Shown piece by piece: positions 46,350 to 58,400 of a stretch of 64,000 nt of DNA; position 1 is the stretch's first letter; each line of letters begins with the position of its first letter. The notes under the pieces were generated by a model. The model saw only the letters and a program-made list of their open reading frames with translations. It had not been told where the DNA came from and did not search any database. The DNA comes from Rhipicephalus microplus (taxonomy: Eukaryota > Arthropoda > Arachnida > Ixodida > Ixodidae), in NCBI RefSeq assembly GCF_043290135.1, contig NC_134702.1:90697317-90761316 (forward strand), in the 5' to 3' direction. A program made the position numbers and the translations under genes.

Positions 46350-46530
46350 ACCTGATTCCATGAGGGTCTAACGGAAATTATCATTTAATTGTCCTCTGTA
46401 AAATACCTTAAAAGTATACGCCTTCTCAACAGTGTAGGAAAACGTGGTCGATTGTTTCCGGTTTGTTAGAGATTAGACAGTCAAATCTCATTGGCATATA
46501 AGAACCACGCTCTCTTAAGGTTCTTAGAGG
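46350..46530 (-). pseudogene. RNase H LINE C-terminal fragment
   Basis: The minus strand encodes LPLRTLRERGSYMPMRFDCL and CNKPETIDHVFLHC-like residues (with a Cys-to-Ser change in the first pair). This is the same Cys/His tail type as at 15,750-15,860 but more divergent from it. Confidence 0.5.
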
Positions 46531-46733
46531 AAGTTTTTTGGTGCTTAATTTTAAAAGCAACGGTTTTGCACTTGGAGCTACCTGCGTTTTTTTTTTCTCA
46601 CTCGTTTAGGTACATTCTGACCCTGCCGCGCTGTATATAGTGCTCTGTAAAATGGGGTGGGGAGCACAGTGTCGCATAAATATTCGTCGTTTTTTCTTTC
46701 CAACAAAACACAGGTAGTCAGTCAAAAAACGGA

Positions 46734-46859
<126 letters not shown>

Positions 46860-46865
46860 AAAATC

Positions 46866-47357
46866 CGCCATATCCACGAAGTGAATGATGATGAGTGGGC
46901 GAACTCCGGAGGTAAACCTGGTAAACCATGAATCCTCTGTACATTTTGCCCACTCGATTTTATTAGATCGCTCCCCCTAGCGTACGTCGCCGCACTAAAT
47001 CGAACGATTGCCTTCAACCAATGACACGCGCCATATGTGACATCATTCCTATTTTATAAGATCTCGCGTCTTTCATCAACTACAAGTACCGCTTTCTAGT
47101 TTATAACATCTTGCATCTTTTCATCATCAGCTACAAGTACCACCATCTAGTAAACACTACAAGAACTAAACAAGAGGTGGCTACATACAGGAGACGGTAC
47201 CGCCATCTAGTGAACGCTGCAAGAACTAAACTAGAGGTGGCTACATACAGGGGACGGTACCGCCATCTAGTGAACACTGCAAGAACTAAACTAGAGGTGG
47301 CTACATACAGGCTACAGGGGACGCACAGCCCACGCCCTAAGGAGCTTCGCCCCTAAA
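46866..47357 (+). repeat. Dispersed repeat with internal 60-bp tandem units
   Basis: It begins CATATCCACGAAGTGAATGATGATGAGTGGG and ends AAGGAGCTTCGCCCCTAAAA. The same ends bound 60,021-60,288. Within it a 60-base unit repeats about 2.9 times (47,137-47,310; full units 47,161-47,220 and 47,221-47,280). Each unit contains GTACCGCCATCTAGTGAAC, whose reverse complement is CTCF-like (CACTAGATGGCGG). The single-copy relative at 60,115-60,200 has only diverged versions. Confidence 0.8.
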
Positions 47358-47817
47358 AACGCACGCTGGCCACGACTTCCTTCATGTTGCCTTGCACTGC
47401 ACCTGTCATAACTTGAGTGCTCACAACACAGTCAAAAGTCTACCTAGTCTTCCTAGACACACTGTTAGCGAAAAAGGACGTCTTATCTCACGGAAAAATA
47501 AAAACCCGTTTACTAACTGCTTGATGAAGTAATGTGCTAAACCAAGACCTCCTCTCGTCACCCATCTAAACGAATTCGTACGACTGCGCCTTTCGCAGTT
47601 AGACACTGACAAAAATTTTGCAAACAACCAATGTAATTCTTGCACATTGACTCGAGAACACTTCAACACTTGCATCACATACCATAGCTTAGAATAAAAA
47701 AAATAAGTTCCATGCAGTAGCCTTAGTAAACATAAACAGATAGGTCGCGTTTGTTGTGTATTGTAACATATTTACTTTGTCCCCCCCCCCCCCCCGTGTG
47801 TGAAGTTCAACCAAAAA
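47358..47817. other. No gene recognised
   Basis: A 15-base C-run lies at 47,781-47,795. Nothing else was recognised. Confidence 0.5.
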
Positions 47818-48433
47818 TGAAAAACTCCCAACCATTTCCCCAAGGGTAAACATGGCTAAGTGCTAATGCACGGGGTGATGCTTTGAGGGGGAGTAACGTT
47901 AAAATCCGTCGGCATTCGCGAGTGAGTTAACTTAAACTCCCCCGTTTGATCACATTGCGATTCCCAGGAACCACTAGACTCTCTAGGGAAATCTAGGTGA
48001 GTTTACGCGTATGTTTGAGAAATTCGCACTATATTGATGTTTATGTCCGCAGCCCGCTTCGCCCGCTTGTGCTAGGCATCACGGGCCGTTCGCCGCGCTG
48101 CCTTGTCTTCAACAGGCGCGACATCTTCAACGACGCGTGCAATGCTCGCATTCGATTGCGTTGTACTCGTTGTTGGAGGTATCGCAGTCGAGGTTGATGT
48201 CTGCGATGGATCCATACCTATGACGACTTGCCGATCTCGAGCAAGTCGTGGCTGCGTGGGCGGCGCAGCCACGGAGCGGAGGGCGGAGCGCGCGCAATCA
48301 CGTGGTGTGTGACGTCGTTGCGCCGTTGCTACACACGCTCCTCTCCGCTCCTCGTGCCGTTGCTAGGGGAGAGGAGGAGGTGCACCGCGGACGGCGGATT
48401 TAGGGTCGCTTATAAAGTGCATTCGCACTTTAA
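47818..48433 (-). mobile_element. Dispersed ~0.6-kb repeat, copy 2
   Basis: The same orientation and layout as copy 1 (29,692-30,266), with about 40 extra bases near 48,325-48,365 that duplicate the CGTTGCTA...CTCC segment. The minus strand carries TTTATAAGCG near the end repeat and then a 66-codon frame (48,272-48,072) starting MAAPPTQPRLARD and containing MDPSQTSTSTAIPP and DVAPVEDKAARRTARDA. This may be the truncated start of a transposon protein. No family was recognised. Confidence 0.6.
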
Positions 48434-48444
48434 AAAAAATCGCG

Positions 48445-48530
48445 AGTGGCTGTGTTGGCTATAGCATCGCGAGCTGTGGAGCGAGGGGTCACTAGTTCAA
48501 ATCCTTAGTGTGGATCTTTGGAATTTTTTT
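48445..48530 (+). repeat. tRNA-like sequence (SINE head candidate)
   Basis: A-box-like GTGTTGGCTATAGCATC and B-box-like TAGTTCAAATCC, 35 bases apart, are followed by T-runs. The acceptor ends do not pair, so a functional tRNA is unlikely. Confidence 0.4.
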
Positions 48531-50164
48531 CTTCTGATATGTTTCTTTATGTTTTTTTTTCACATAAGTAGGAACATATACATATCCGGGACATGACGGT
48601 GATGGCAAAAATTAGGCGAGAGTGTGCATGTATAATTGCCATCGCAGCGAGATATTTCTCATCCACCTGTTTGTTGCTGCGCGACGTTATAGTGGAAATG
48701 TGTACCTGCAGGATTCTGAGACAGGGAGCTTGGCAGTTCGTTTGCGACTACGTGCGGTGTAAAAACAGTTTAATAAGCATGCTAAAAATTTCGTCCTTCA
48801 TGAATGTTTCTCCACCTTGCAGATTTCTGCAGAACAAATTCCAGGCAGTGAATGTAGTTATTGAGAAGAAGAAGAAGACGACAAAGAAGAAAAGAAGTTT
48901 GATCTTCTAAGAAACATCAGCAGAGGTAAACGGCAGAGGTAAACGGTAGTGGTGCTGCTTGGGAGCATCGGGTTCAACTAGAGAGGACAAAACTGCCTGC
49001 TGTTACGTTGTGTGCAAGCTTTGTGTGCTATCTCAACTGCTTTTCCGTTGGTGACAGTACGCACGCAATGGACCGGCTAAGCAGTTTACTAATCAAACTA
49101 ATCAATCAGGTTTCAACGTATGTACGTATGTATTACGCAGACAGAACTGACTAAATTCAAAGCTTCCTCACGTAGAAAACGCGTATGGACGTGAATAATC
49201 GCACGCCCCTCCCCACCGTCAGAGTCGCACCGCTGGGCTACCCTCGTACGTCGCCCGTGTTCACGATATGCGAAGGAGCTCGCGCTGCAGTCGTAAATGT
49301 ATATACGGCGTACTGCGCCCCCGGTAGAGTGTGTGGTGTGTACACAGACGTGGTCGGCCGATAACATCCGCAAGGCCACGCTGGCGCCTCTCGCTGCTGC
49401 TGCCCGGAGTTATTAATGAGCAGCTCCATTGGCGGGGTTAACGAGAAGAGACCCGCGATCTCACCCTGCTCCTCTTCCTTCTCGCCTCGTACACGGCTGT
49501 CCGGACGGGCAGCGTCCAGGCACGACGGCGACGATGCCTCGAGCTCGTCGTGTATACCGTACTCACTCGTATATAAGAGTCGCTCCCCATTTCCCCCCCT
49601 CACTCACTCCATCAGTTGAGCAGAACACATGCGTGATCGATTTTGTAAGGATTCGTGATTGTAGATGCAAGTGCCGTCACGAATCCTTCGCGTTTCGATG
49701 GAAGCGCAAGACGCACAAGACGCGATAACCGGACAGAACGGGCGCTCACTTCGAACTGAAGTTTATTTCTAGGAAGTGGCCAGGTTTTATCGTACACCAG
49801 GAGGCAAAAGCAAGAGTGCAACGCATGCTTGCACAACAACAACCCAAACGATGAACCATCATAAGACCAACGATATAAATCATATAAAAGACAAAAGCTA
49901 CTTTTAAGTGTCACTAAGCTACGACGAAAAAAAGCTGTGAGAAAAAAAAAACACCCAGGTTGGTTTACTGGTTTAGGCGGTTTGGTATGTACAGGTCACG
50001 TGATCTCGCTTCAGTCAATTTTAAGCGGCTGCTTTCCAAATCTAGCGCTGGAGTTAAGACACCACGTGATGTCGCGGTCATTGCTTAGACGGTAGGCAAT
50101 GTATTCTCGCTTTGACTTGTGGGTCTGGTCTGACGAGTGAAGAAGTTTAATGACGGCGCGTGTT
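48531..50164. other. No gene recognised
   Basis: Several frames of 60-120 codons at 49,113-49,914 lack family motifs. A TE-poor stretch of moderate GC content. Confidence 0.4.
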
Positions 50165-51415
50165 AACACGTGCGTCATCTTCATCGTCAGCCTGACTACG
50201 GCCACTGCGAGACAAAGGCCTCTTCTTCGCTACGTGCCCTGCCCAAGGAGGATTAAAGAAAAATTGCTGGAGTGGAAGCTCCTCAATGCCTTGCCAGCAG
50301 AAGTGAAGCCACCTTTTGCCACTGCCAAGATGGCGGAAACATGCTCTTTTCTGATAGTGCCCACTTAAAGATCAATGGCTTTGATACGTTATGTAAATGC
50401 TACGTTAGTTCTATATTAAATGATAGTTGTTACTGACGAAATAACATACAGAAACAAGTATGGATGACTGAAAATTCAAAGAACTTTGCCTCCAGTTAGA
50501 GGCTCAATATATACGGAAAACTAGTAACTTTAAGACGCACTTGGAGCACTATGTGGCCCGAAAAAGTTCCCACATCAAACTCGTTGGGCGTGCGAGGGAA
50601 ACGCTTCGTTTTTAATCGCTGAACGGTGATACTTTATCAGGCCCCTAGTAAGATGGCCGCCACAACCGCCATCTTGCCAGAGTAACGGCTTCACTTCTGC
50701 GCAATCATTTCCACTCCAGCAATTTTTTAAATCCTCCTTGGTCCTGCACCTGACCATTTCTTCTTCTCGGTTTCAACTATGATGTCTCTTGTTCGCTGAT
50801 ACACTCTGCTCTCTGCTTGTCCTTCAGTGTTGCACCTATCATTTTTCTTTGCTTTGCTTGCTGTGTCCTCAACTTAAGTTGAACGCTCTCCGTAATCCTC
50901 CAGGATTATGCTACTTAGGTAAGTACCGGCACCTTCCTCTTGAGAGATAGTGGCAATGTATGTACCCTTCATTATTTGATAATGTTTGTCGAATGTGCTC
51001 CACCCAATTCTCATTGTTTTAGTTACTTCAATCTCATTGTTCGATTCCGCAGTTACTACTTGTCCCAAGTAGACATATTTCTTTACAACCTACAGCGTCT
51101 CTCCACCTGTCGCAAATCGCAGTTTTCCCGCGAGACTGTTGGGCATTACCTTAGTTTCGTGCATATTAATTTTCAGACGTACTCTTCTACTTTCCGCGTG
51201 CAATTCAGTAATCATGAGCTCTGATTCGTCCCTTGAATTATTCAGCAATGAAATGTCATCGCTGAAGTGCAGGTTACCAAGGTACTCTCCATTAACTAGT
51301 ATTCCCAACCATTCCCATTCTAGACCTCTAAAAAACCTCCTGTAATCATGCGGTAAACAGCATTGGGGAGATCGTGTTCCCTTGGCTTACAACCTTTAAT
51401 AGTAACACATACGTA
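50165..51415 (-). pseudogene. RTE-clade LINE relic, split by a TIR element
   Basis: Read on the minus strand from 51,415: MGILVNGEYLGNLHFSDDISL contains the catalytic block, with FSDD in place of the usual FADD (51,266-51,255). Then come INMHETKVMPNS, KYVYLGQVVTAES, MRIGWSTFDKHYQIMKG and, near 50,830-50,760, RDIIVETEKKKW. The 3' end resumes at 50,242-50,165 (GGCCTTTGTCTCGCAGTGG, GTAGTCAGG, a GAT-like tail) after the insertion at 50,243-50,741. The order matches RTE ORF2. The RT start and the endonuclease are missing. Confidence 0.8.
50243..50741. mobile_element. ~0.5-kb TIR element inside the RTE relic
   Basis: Long diverged inverted repeats begin CCAAGGAGGATTAAAG on the left and end AAATCCTCCTTGG on the right. 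The arms extend about 100 bases and include TTGCTGGAGTGGAA and AAGATGGCGG. CCTGC flanks both sides (50,238-50,242 and 50,743-50,747), a 4-5 base target duplication. The superfamily was not assigned. Confidence 0.65.
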
Positions 51416-52169
51416 GTAGTACGCAAACATTGGGAATCCTACACTTTAAAAAGGAAGAGCTTGACCGCAGTTTACTAAGTATTTAATGACCATATCGGTA
51501 ACATAATCAGTTTAAACTTAATGCTGGGATGTCCAAAAGCATGCAGATATGTACTGAGGACTGCACCGACTGCCGTATTGCTGTGTCAAACTTTTATAGA
51601 CGCTTTATGTGTTGTGACAAGCAGTAAGCTAGTTTGCTCGTTACCTCCACACGAGTGCCGCGTTTTAATTGAAGTTGTCTTCTCTTTTGTTTGTTCGCGT
51701 ATTTCCTGGGACCGGCGATATTTACTGCGTTGTAACGTTTCCTACACGCCTGCTCTTTTCGCCTGTGTGAAGTCGTACTGCACATCGTTATCTACTGTCA
51801 GTCCAAACACAGAATGAAGAAGAAAGTGAAGACCGGCCCCCTGCGACGTGACAAGCCTCCGGTGATGGGCCTTCAGTAAGGGCAAAGTTCTTTGCGCTGA
51901 ATGGAGTCATCACGGAAACCGGGATAGGATGACCCCCAACTACAAAGAAAGTGCAATGTCATCTCTGCATGGGCATGTTGGTCGCTGGAGGTGACTTACA
52001 AAATAATTGTATAGAGATGAAAATATTAAAATGAAGGCATCGATCTCTTGTATGTAGGTTTTTCACGTACAAAAACAACTGACATGATATGTTCTAAATT
52101 TAATAAATGACCGTGAGGGCACGATAATTTTGTCTTATGCTTTGACATGTTTTACTTTGATCAATATTG
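51416..52169. other. No gene recognised
   Basis: A 98-codon frame (51,521-51,817, +) has no family signature. Confidence 0.4.
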
Positions 52170-52395
52170 GCGAAAAAAAAAAAGAAGCGAGAAAAAAATA
52201 CAAAAAATCTAAAAAACAAAAAAAGAAAAAAAGAAATGAAAAAAAAAGAAATGAAAAAAAGAAATGAAAAAAAGAAAAGAAAAAAGGAGAAAAGAAAAAA
52301 GAAAAAAAAAACGTAAAAAGAAAAAAAAACAAAAAAGAAAAAAAACAGAAAAAGAAAAAAACAGAAGAAAAACAGAACAAAAAAAACAAAAAATA
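52170..52395. repeat. Long A-rich, nearly all-purine tract
   Basis: Mostly A with scattered G and few pyrimidines over about 225 bases, with repeated GAAATGAAAAAAA units. The phenylalanine-rich open frames on the other strand are artefacts. Confidence 0.9.
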
Positions 52396-52580
52396 AGTTC
52401 TGACTGAAAAAAATGGCAAAAAGTACACATGTATGCATAAAAATCCCCCTTCAATAAAAGAAAAGAAAAAAAGAGAGAACTTGTAGAATGCTGTGATTGT
52501 ACAATACGTATATGTATGCACACAAAATGTGTATGTTGTTATTGTGTTGATGTGTATTGATGTTTATGTAAGCTTATCCA

Positions 52581-53586
52581 TTGCACGCTGCGTCGTCCTC
52601 AATTTAAGCGGAACCCTCTCTGTAAGTCTCCAGGTTTCTGCTCCGTAGCTAAGTACCGGCAAGATACAGCTGTTACATACCTTCCTCTTGAGGGATAGGG
52701 GCAATCTACCTTTCATAATTTGAGAGTGCTTGCCAAGTGCTCCACCCCTTTCTTATTCTTCTAGTTAATTCAATATCGTGGTTCGGCTCCGCGGTTATTA
52801 CCTGTCTTAAGTAGACATAGTCTTTTACAACTTAAAGTGCACTATTACCTATTTCGAAGCGCTGCTCTTTTCCGAGGTTTTGTCTTTCCCTTGTCTAACT
52901 CCGTAATCATGAGTTGAAATTCGTTCCCTGAGTTACTCAGCAATGCAATGTCGTCGGCGAAGCGCAGGTTACTAAGGTATTCTCAATTAACTCTCATCCC
53001 TAACTGTTCCCATTCTAGGATTCTGAAAACCTCCTGTAAGCACGCGGTAAATAGCATTGGGGATATTTTGTCCCCCTGCCTTACACCCTTCTTAATTGGT
53101 ATTCTGTATTCTTCTTGATTGGCTTTGCTATTTCTTTATGAAGCACTATGGTTGCAGTTGATCTCCTGTAGATTTCTTCCAGAATGTTTATATATACTTC
53201 ATCGAAGCCCTGATGGGAAAAATGGTAGGTGTAACCTTGAGAGACAAGAAGAGAGCAGAGTGGATTAGGGAACAAACGGGGGTTAAGGATATCATAGTCG
53301 AAATGAAGAAGAGGAAATGAACATGAGCCTGGCATGTAGCGCGTTGACAGGATAACCGCTGGTCATTAAGGGTAACTAACTGGATTCCCAGAGAAGGCAA
53401 GCGGGTTAGGGGGAGACAGAATATTAGGTGGGCAGATGAGATTAAGAAGTTGGCGGGTATAAGTTGACAGCAGCAAGCACCGGACCGGGTTAACTGGCGG
53501 AACATGGGAGAGGCCTTTGTCCTGCAGTGGACGTAGTCAGGATGACGATGATGATGATGATGATGACGACGACGACGACGACGACG
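52581..53586 (+). mobile_element. RTE-clade LINE insertion with 5' inversion (twin priming)
   Basis: The right block (about 53,222-53,586, +) is the ORF2 tail and 3' end: MVGVTLRDKKRAEWIREQTG, RQDNRW, WIPREGKRVRGRQ, then GTAGTCAGG and a (GAT)n tail. The left block (53,213-52,581) lies on the minus strand: QGFDEVYINILEEIYRRST, NLRFADDIALLSNS with an intact FADD (52,961-52,950), DYVYLRQVITAEP, and finally YGAETWRLTERV and LRTTQRA. The minus block ends just where the plus block begins in the normal protein (QRAM|VGVTL). An 11-base direct repeat AAGCTTATCCA (52,570-52,580 and 53,587-53,597) encloses both blocks, so they entered as one insertion. Stops and frameshifts show that it is inactive. Confidence 0.85.
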
Positions 53587-53597
53587 AAGCTTATCCA

Positions 53598-54051
53598 GAG
53601 ACACTTTCGGATAAGGGTCGGTATGGGAGAGGACGAGAGAAGCGCGAAATAGATAACGGAAAAGGAGGACCAAAAATGATCTCAAGAAATCAGGAGGCCC
53701 AAGCCAGCTGATGCCAGCCCAGATGATGACACACAAGGAAGTGGAGCGAGGGAAATGGAAAGAAGAAGCAACGAAAATGTTAAAATTCTGCGTGGAAGAT
53801 GGAAGACTGAGACCAAGATAAAGAAAAAAAAGATAAAGAAGCAAAAAAGTGTATTTCTAAGTCAAGGGCTTATAAGTCAAGACAGAGTCCGAATATTTAT
53901 ATGCGTATTGTGTTGTGTGGTTCTGTACAACATGTCGCTGAGTTCCTGGCTGGTTCTCTTGCAAGTGTTGGGCAACGGTGGTGGCACTCCCTTCTGTAAA
54001 AATTTTTTTCTCTTGTCTTTTCTTCTTGAATATTACCATTTGACAATTGTC

Positions 54052-54053
<2 letters not shown>
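53598..54053. other. No gene recognised
   Basis: Short frames only. Confidence 0.45.

Positions 54054-54135
<82 letters not shown>
54054..54135. repeat. (TA)n microsatellite
   Basis: About 40 uninterrupted AT units. Confidence 0.98.
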
Positions 54136-54137
<2 letters not shown>

Positions 54138-54510
54138 ATTTGCTGGCCTTCAATACTTTGGCGCAGCAGGTACAATTTTTTTGTTTTATTATGTTTACTT
54201 TAAGATTAAATTTTGCCCACACAGACTTTCCTGCAAGTCCAACAAACAGTGAGTACGGTGGGGATCGCACCACGCACGTGCATACGAATCCCAACAAGTG
54301 TGGCTTCTGCGCGAGTGGATGCGGTACATAGCTGCGCGCGCACTGTGCAGAGCGTGTTAAGCGCGCTCGCTAAGGACGCTCTACACACAGACACAAGCGG
54401 GTTCGCCTGTGCATGCTATCGGTGGAATCTATCTCGCTCACGCTGCTGTTGCTGCTGCCGGCCGCGCGCGGCCGTGATTAGTGGTGGTCGCGCGGAGCCG
54501 CGATGTAGAC

Positions 54511-54628
54511 CGCGTCGGTCGCCGAGAACTCGCCCTCGCACCTGATCCAGTATGGCTCGCGCCTCCGGCAGTAGCGCGTCGGTCGCCGAGAACTCGCCCT
54601 CGCACCTGATCCAGTATGGCTCGCGCCT
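54511..54628. repeat. 64-base tandem duplication, GC-rich
   Basis: A 54-base segment starting CGCGTCGGTCGCCGAGAACT occurs identically at 54,511-54,564 and 54,575-54,628, with a 10-base spacer. Identity implies a recent duplication. No gene was assigned. Confidence 0.9.
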
Positions 54629-54697
54629 GGCGCCAAGGACGGCAGGGCACCTCTCACCGCGCTCCTCCCATCTCTTGGCGCGTAAAAAAGAGTCGTC

Positions 54698-54934
54698 GCC
54701 CAGTCGCGGTGGTCTAATGGCTAAGGTACTCGGCTGCTGACCCGCAGGTCGCGGGTTCGAATCCCGGCTTCGGCGGCTGCATTTCCGATGGAGGCGGAAA
54801 TGTTGTAGGCCCGTGGGCTCAGATTTGGGTGCACGTTAAAGAACCCCAGGTGGTCTAAATTTCCGGAGCCCTCCACTACGGCGTCTCTCATAATCATATG
54901 GTGGTTTTGGGACGTTAAACCCCACAAATCAATC
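54698..54934 (+). mobile_element. Ruka-type SINE, full length
   Basis: A complete copy with a perfect 14-base flanking repeat AAAAAAGAGTCGTC (54,684-54,697 and 54,935-54,948). Confidence 0.94.
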
Positions 54935-55125
54935 AAAAAAGAGTCGTCCCTCGTACGGCCCGTTGTTGTACTATCACACTTTGTCAGCCATGTCGTGCGC
55001 CTGCGCGTTATTAGAATACACGGACATTGTTCTTGGGCGCGCGCGGATTTGGAGTATGTGTACATGCGTGCAGATTACGTTGAAGAGAAACAAACAGGAA
55101 CTCGGAAAAGCTCCTTGGGATGCCC

Positions 55126-55410
55126 GCATGACGTCATTCGGTGTCGTCATAATGTAATGATTTTTCGCACCCCTCGTGTTGAGTCCGCCTACGTAGATGG
55201 TCAATTCTCGTGTTTGGTGAAGCGTCTACGGCTATCGCCTGAAAATAACGTTGTCTTATTTTAAGGAGAAGGCATAGTTACCCCAATAAACGCAAAAAAT
55301 TGCCCATCAGCGCAGCTAAAGTGACCCGAAAAATCATCACCACGTGATGGTGACAGCTAGTGACGTCGTCATGGCGTCGCAGATCGCAAGAAATTTTCGC
55401 CTTCGCCGTG
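55126..55410. repeat. GACGTCA-rich dispersed repeat, second copy
   Basis: It shares GATTTTTCGCACCC(C)TCGTGTTGA and GACGTCA-type blocks with the reverse strand of 1790-1930. Inverted pieces ATGATTTTTCG and CGAAAAATCAT lie near its two ends, suggesting a TIR element. Confidence 0.5.
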
Positions 55411-58400
55411 ACGGCACTACACGTCACACACCATGACGTAACACGGTGACGAACCGTTGGAAACCTGCTCGAGTCATTGGAAAGCTCGATCCATGAGTGG
55501 CCTAACACGGGGGGGTCTCTCCGACGCAATGGTATACGAGCCGTACCGTGAACGCGCGCAGTGGTATTCCCTTCGGAACACAGGTAATCAAACGCCGCGT
55601 CTCGCCTCTGTCCCCTGGCACTGAACCTTATCGCTAGCAGCGCCAGAAACACGTAGGCCTACCTACATATGCACGACGCGATCCGGCGGCGGCCCTCCGG
55701 TAAAAAAAAAAAAAAAAGAAAGAAAGAAACACGTGTCTGCACGCGGTGCAGAATAAAAGCTCGGCGTTAGCCAGAGATCCGCTCGCATGCCTAATTGAGC
55801 GCGCGGCGGGAAGGGGAAGCGCAACGACGCCAATTAACACTCGCCGGCGCTAATTGTCGCCGCCGAACGGCAGCGACGAGTGGCGCTACGCTCGTTCTTG
55901 CGTTACCTGAGATGCCCTCGCTCGTGTTTATACGCGGAGGCGTCTGGAGCCTGCCTCGATATTTTGCCTCTATTTGTTTCCTGTTCGTTCGCTTGTACGC
56001 ATTGTTTTCTGTTCGTTGAAATTCGGCCGGCAGCAAAGGAAAAGGCTGTAGCCGCATCGTACAGTGATGATGTTCGCTATATTTGTTGCAATGTTTCTGA
56101 GAACAAAACTGTACTCGGATCGAAGCAAGTGCGGTGTGTCTTTTTGTTCAGAGAGATAAACTGGCCTTATACGAGCCTCTTCTTGGGCCGCACGTGTCTT
56201 TGTTCGTCAGTTCAATGTTTCGCGGTGCTTATCAAAATTAAATAGCCCTTGTTGGCAACGCTTATTAGATCCAACGTGCTCATCTTGAGTGACACGACAC
56301 GTCAGGTCAGTGAAGTGGTTGCGAGGTGATGTGCAACTAAGGGCGGTAATATACGACTTGTCGTGCGACACGGTTGGTGACGAGTTTTAACGCAACATTT
56401 GCTTAAAAGCCGGGAAAATTGAAAAAGTGTGCAGCACAAATGCCCTCGACTCTTATGACTCTTTTAAGATAACATACACGCATATTTGACTGGGTTGTTC
56501 CCGCAGTAAAGACAAACAGATTGACCACATCACTGCGGACGCGTAGTTCCTCATCTAATGCGCGCAATCAAGCTTCTTTCATGTTTCTTACTTTAATGGT
56601 TGTGCAAGGGAGCCAATCAGCGATTACGGTGATTGGAGATTCTGACACCGCGTCCTGTATTGACAGACTGGAACCAAGTGAGTACATTTGCTGTATCTAG
56701 ATGTTTTCTTCACATGCTATGCGTGCAAACTAGCCCCGTACGTATACCTCTCCGCACCTGTTAGCGCGCGCCGTGGTGCACTTCCTGCTGTATGCGAAGG
56801 CGAGCACGCTCTATATTATACATCCGCAACGCCGCTCACGGGCAACGTGGTTATTAACTATCACACGTTCTCTGTCCTACTCCCTCACGTAACCCTCTCA
56901 CGTCGACCTCAACTTGTATACACGCAATTACTGGTCACTACACCTGTTCTTCGAACGTCAGCCACAATTTATATGTTTGTATACAGCTGTTATACAGCGC
57001 CAACAAGCTCTCTGGCGTGTATAGATTGCACTCGGGTCCTCGCTGTCCCGCGTTTTGAATCACCCCCCCCCCTCCTTCTCACCTCTCGTGTTAGAAGTCC
57101 ATGGTCGCTGTTTGCAGACGACACCGCTTAATTGCGTGCACCGAAAATCTGAGCTGCGTTGCTCTCGTTAACGTTATGCACTGGAGCAATCCAGAGTACA
57201 CTGCAGTGTACTAGCCTACGGCGCGGTGTGTACGATACGCCGCGCTTTTGCTTTGCCGTGACACACATGCATACGCGAGCGCGTAATTTATGCGCGCAGC
57301 TATATAACGCTTACAGAGTGGAAAAGGCGCGTACGACGTCTCGTATGGTCTCCCGCATAATTTCTGGCGCCCGGAGAGATTATGTTGTCACTTTCGATTA
57401 CACTGCGTCCTTCTCTCCACCCCTCTCTTATTTACTTTTGTTTTATGTGTGGCGGCTAACGTATACAGTGCCCTGCTCTTTTGATTTCAAGTTTCCTGGT
57501 TAATTGTGATAAACAGTTCCATAGATAAGAGGGGACTAAAATAATAAAGGAACGCTGTTGCGGCACTGAGTGTTGAATGAGGGAAGCACAAAAGAATTGA
57601 AATTTACTTATGTTTACTTATTGCTCATGTGTGCAAGGTCGCTAGGCCAAGCTTGTTTCATAAATGCTAAAAAGTGTGTTGTTCAGTGAGAGGGAAAAAC
57701 AACTATGAGGAAAAGATTGCGTACACAAGTGCCTAAACGGCATTTCTTCTTTTGCTAAGCTACATAAGCGCGCTTCTCCTTAATCTCCCGAATAGGGAAC
57801 CCCTCATATAATGTCCCATATGGGACCTTTGAGGTATTATGAATAAATAGAAGCTTTGAACTATCAGACGTGATTAGCACCTATGCTCACCTTTTAATAC
57901 TCTGTATATAGCTTTCTTCCGAAACTCAAACGACTCGCATATACAAAAGTGAAATTTCGTCCATGCGATTACGCTTCGCTCTGCCTCATAACTTAACGCA
58001 CCTCAAAAATGCTTACTCCTTGGAAGTGGGATCGTTTAATATCAATCAAGACTGATGAGCAGGTTTTCAGGCTACACCCGAGGCATTTCGCTTCTTGGAG
58101 CGCACACCACTTAATAAGAGAGCTTGCAGTTAGCGCGAGTCCTCCAAGCTCCAAGCGCGAGTCCTCCAAGCCTCCAAGCGCCCGAAATCCGTGCCGCCGT
58201 GGCTCGACCCATTCACCCTCTCCAAGCCCTCTGCCCACTCTTCTCTCCCCTGCTGATGAAGGTATGTTTCATTCTGTAAAGATTCAAAGTCAATTTCATT
58301 GCTCTGTGGGTCGTATCGCTGCGCACGGTCGCCGCTTTTAGCACATTTGTCCCATGCAGTCTGTCTCTAACTCTTTCGAATGGTTATGTTCTAATTTTTA

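Noticed and set aside
47137..47310. CRISPR-like array (regular 60-base spacing)
   Set aside because: Units are whole-unit tandem repeats without variable spacers, in a eukaryotic dispersed repeat. The 20-residue repeat protein is likewise an artefact.
52100..52523. Three phenylalanine-rich frames resembling membrane proteins
   Set aside because: They are the complement of the A-rich tract at 52,170-52,395.
53517..53711. Aspartate-rich frame
   Set aside because: Translation of the (GAT)n/(GAC)n tail of the RTE element.
56688..57131. 147-codon frame on the plus strand
   Set aside because: Low-complexity hydrophobic/Ser/Thr composition, no recognised domain, no splice support.
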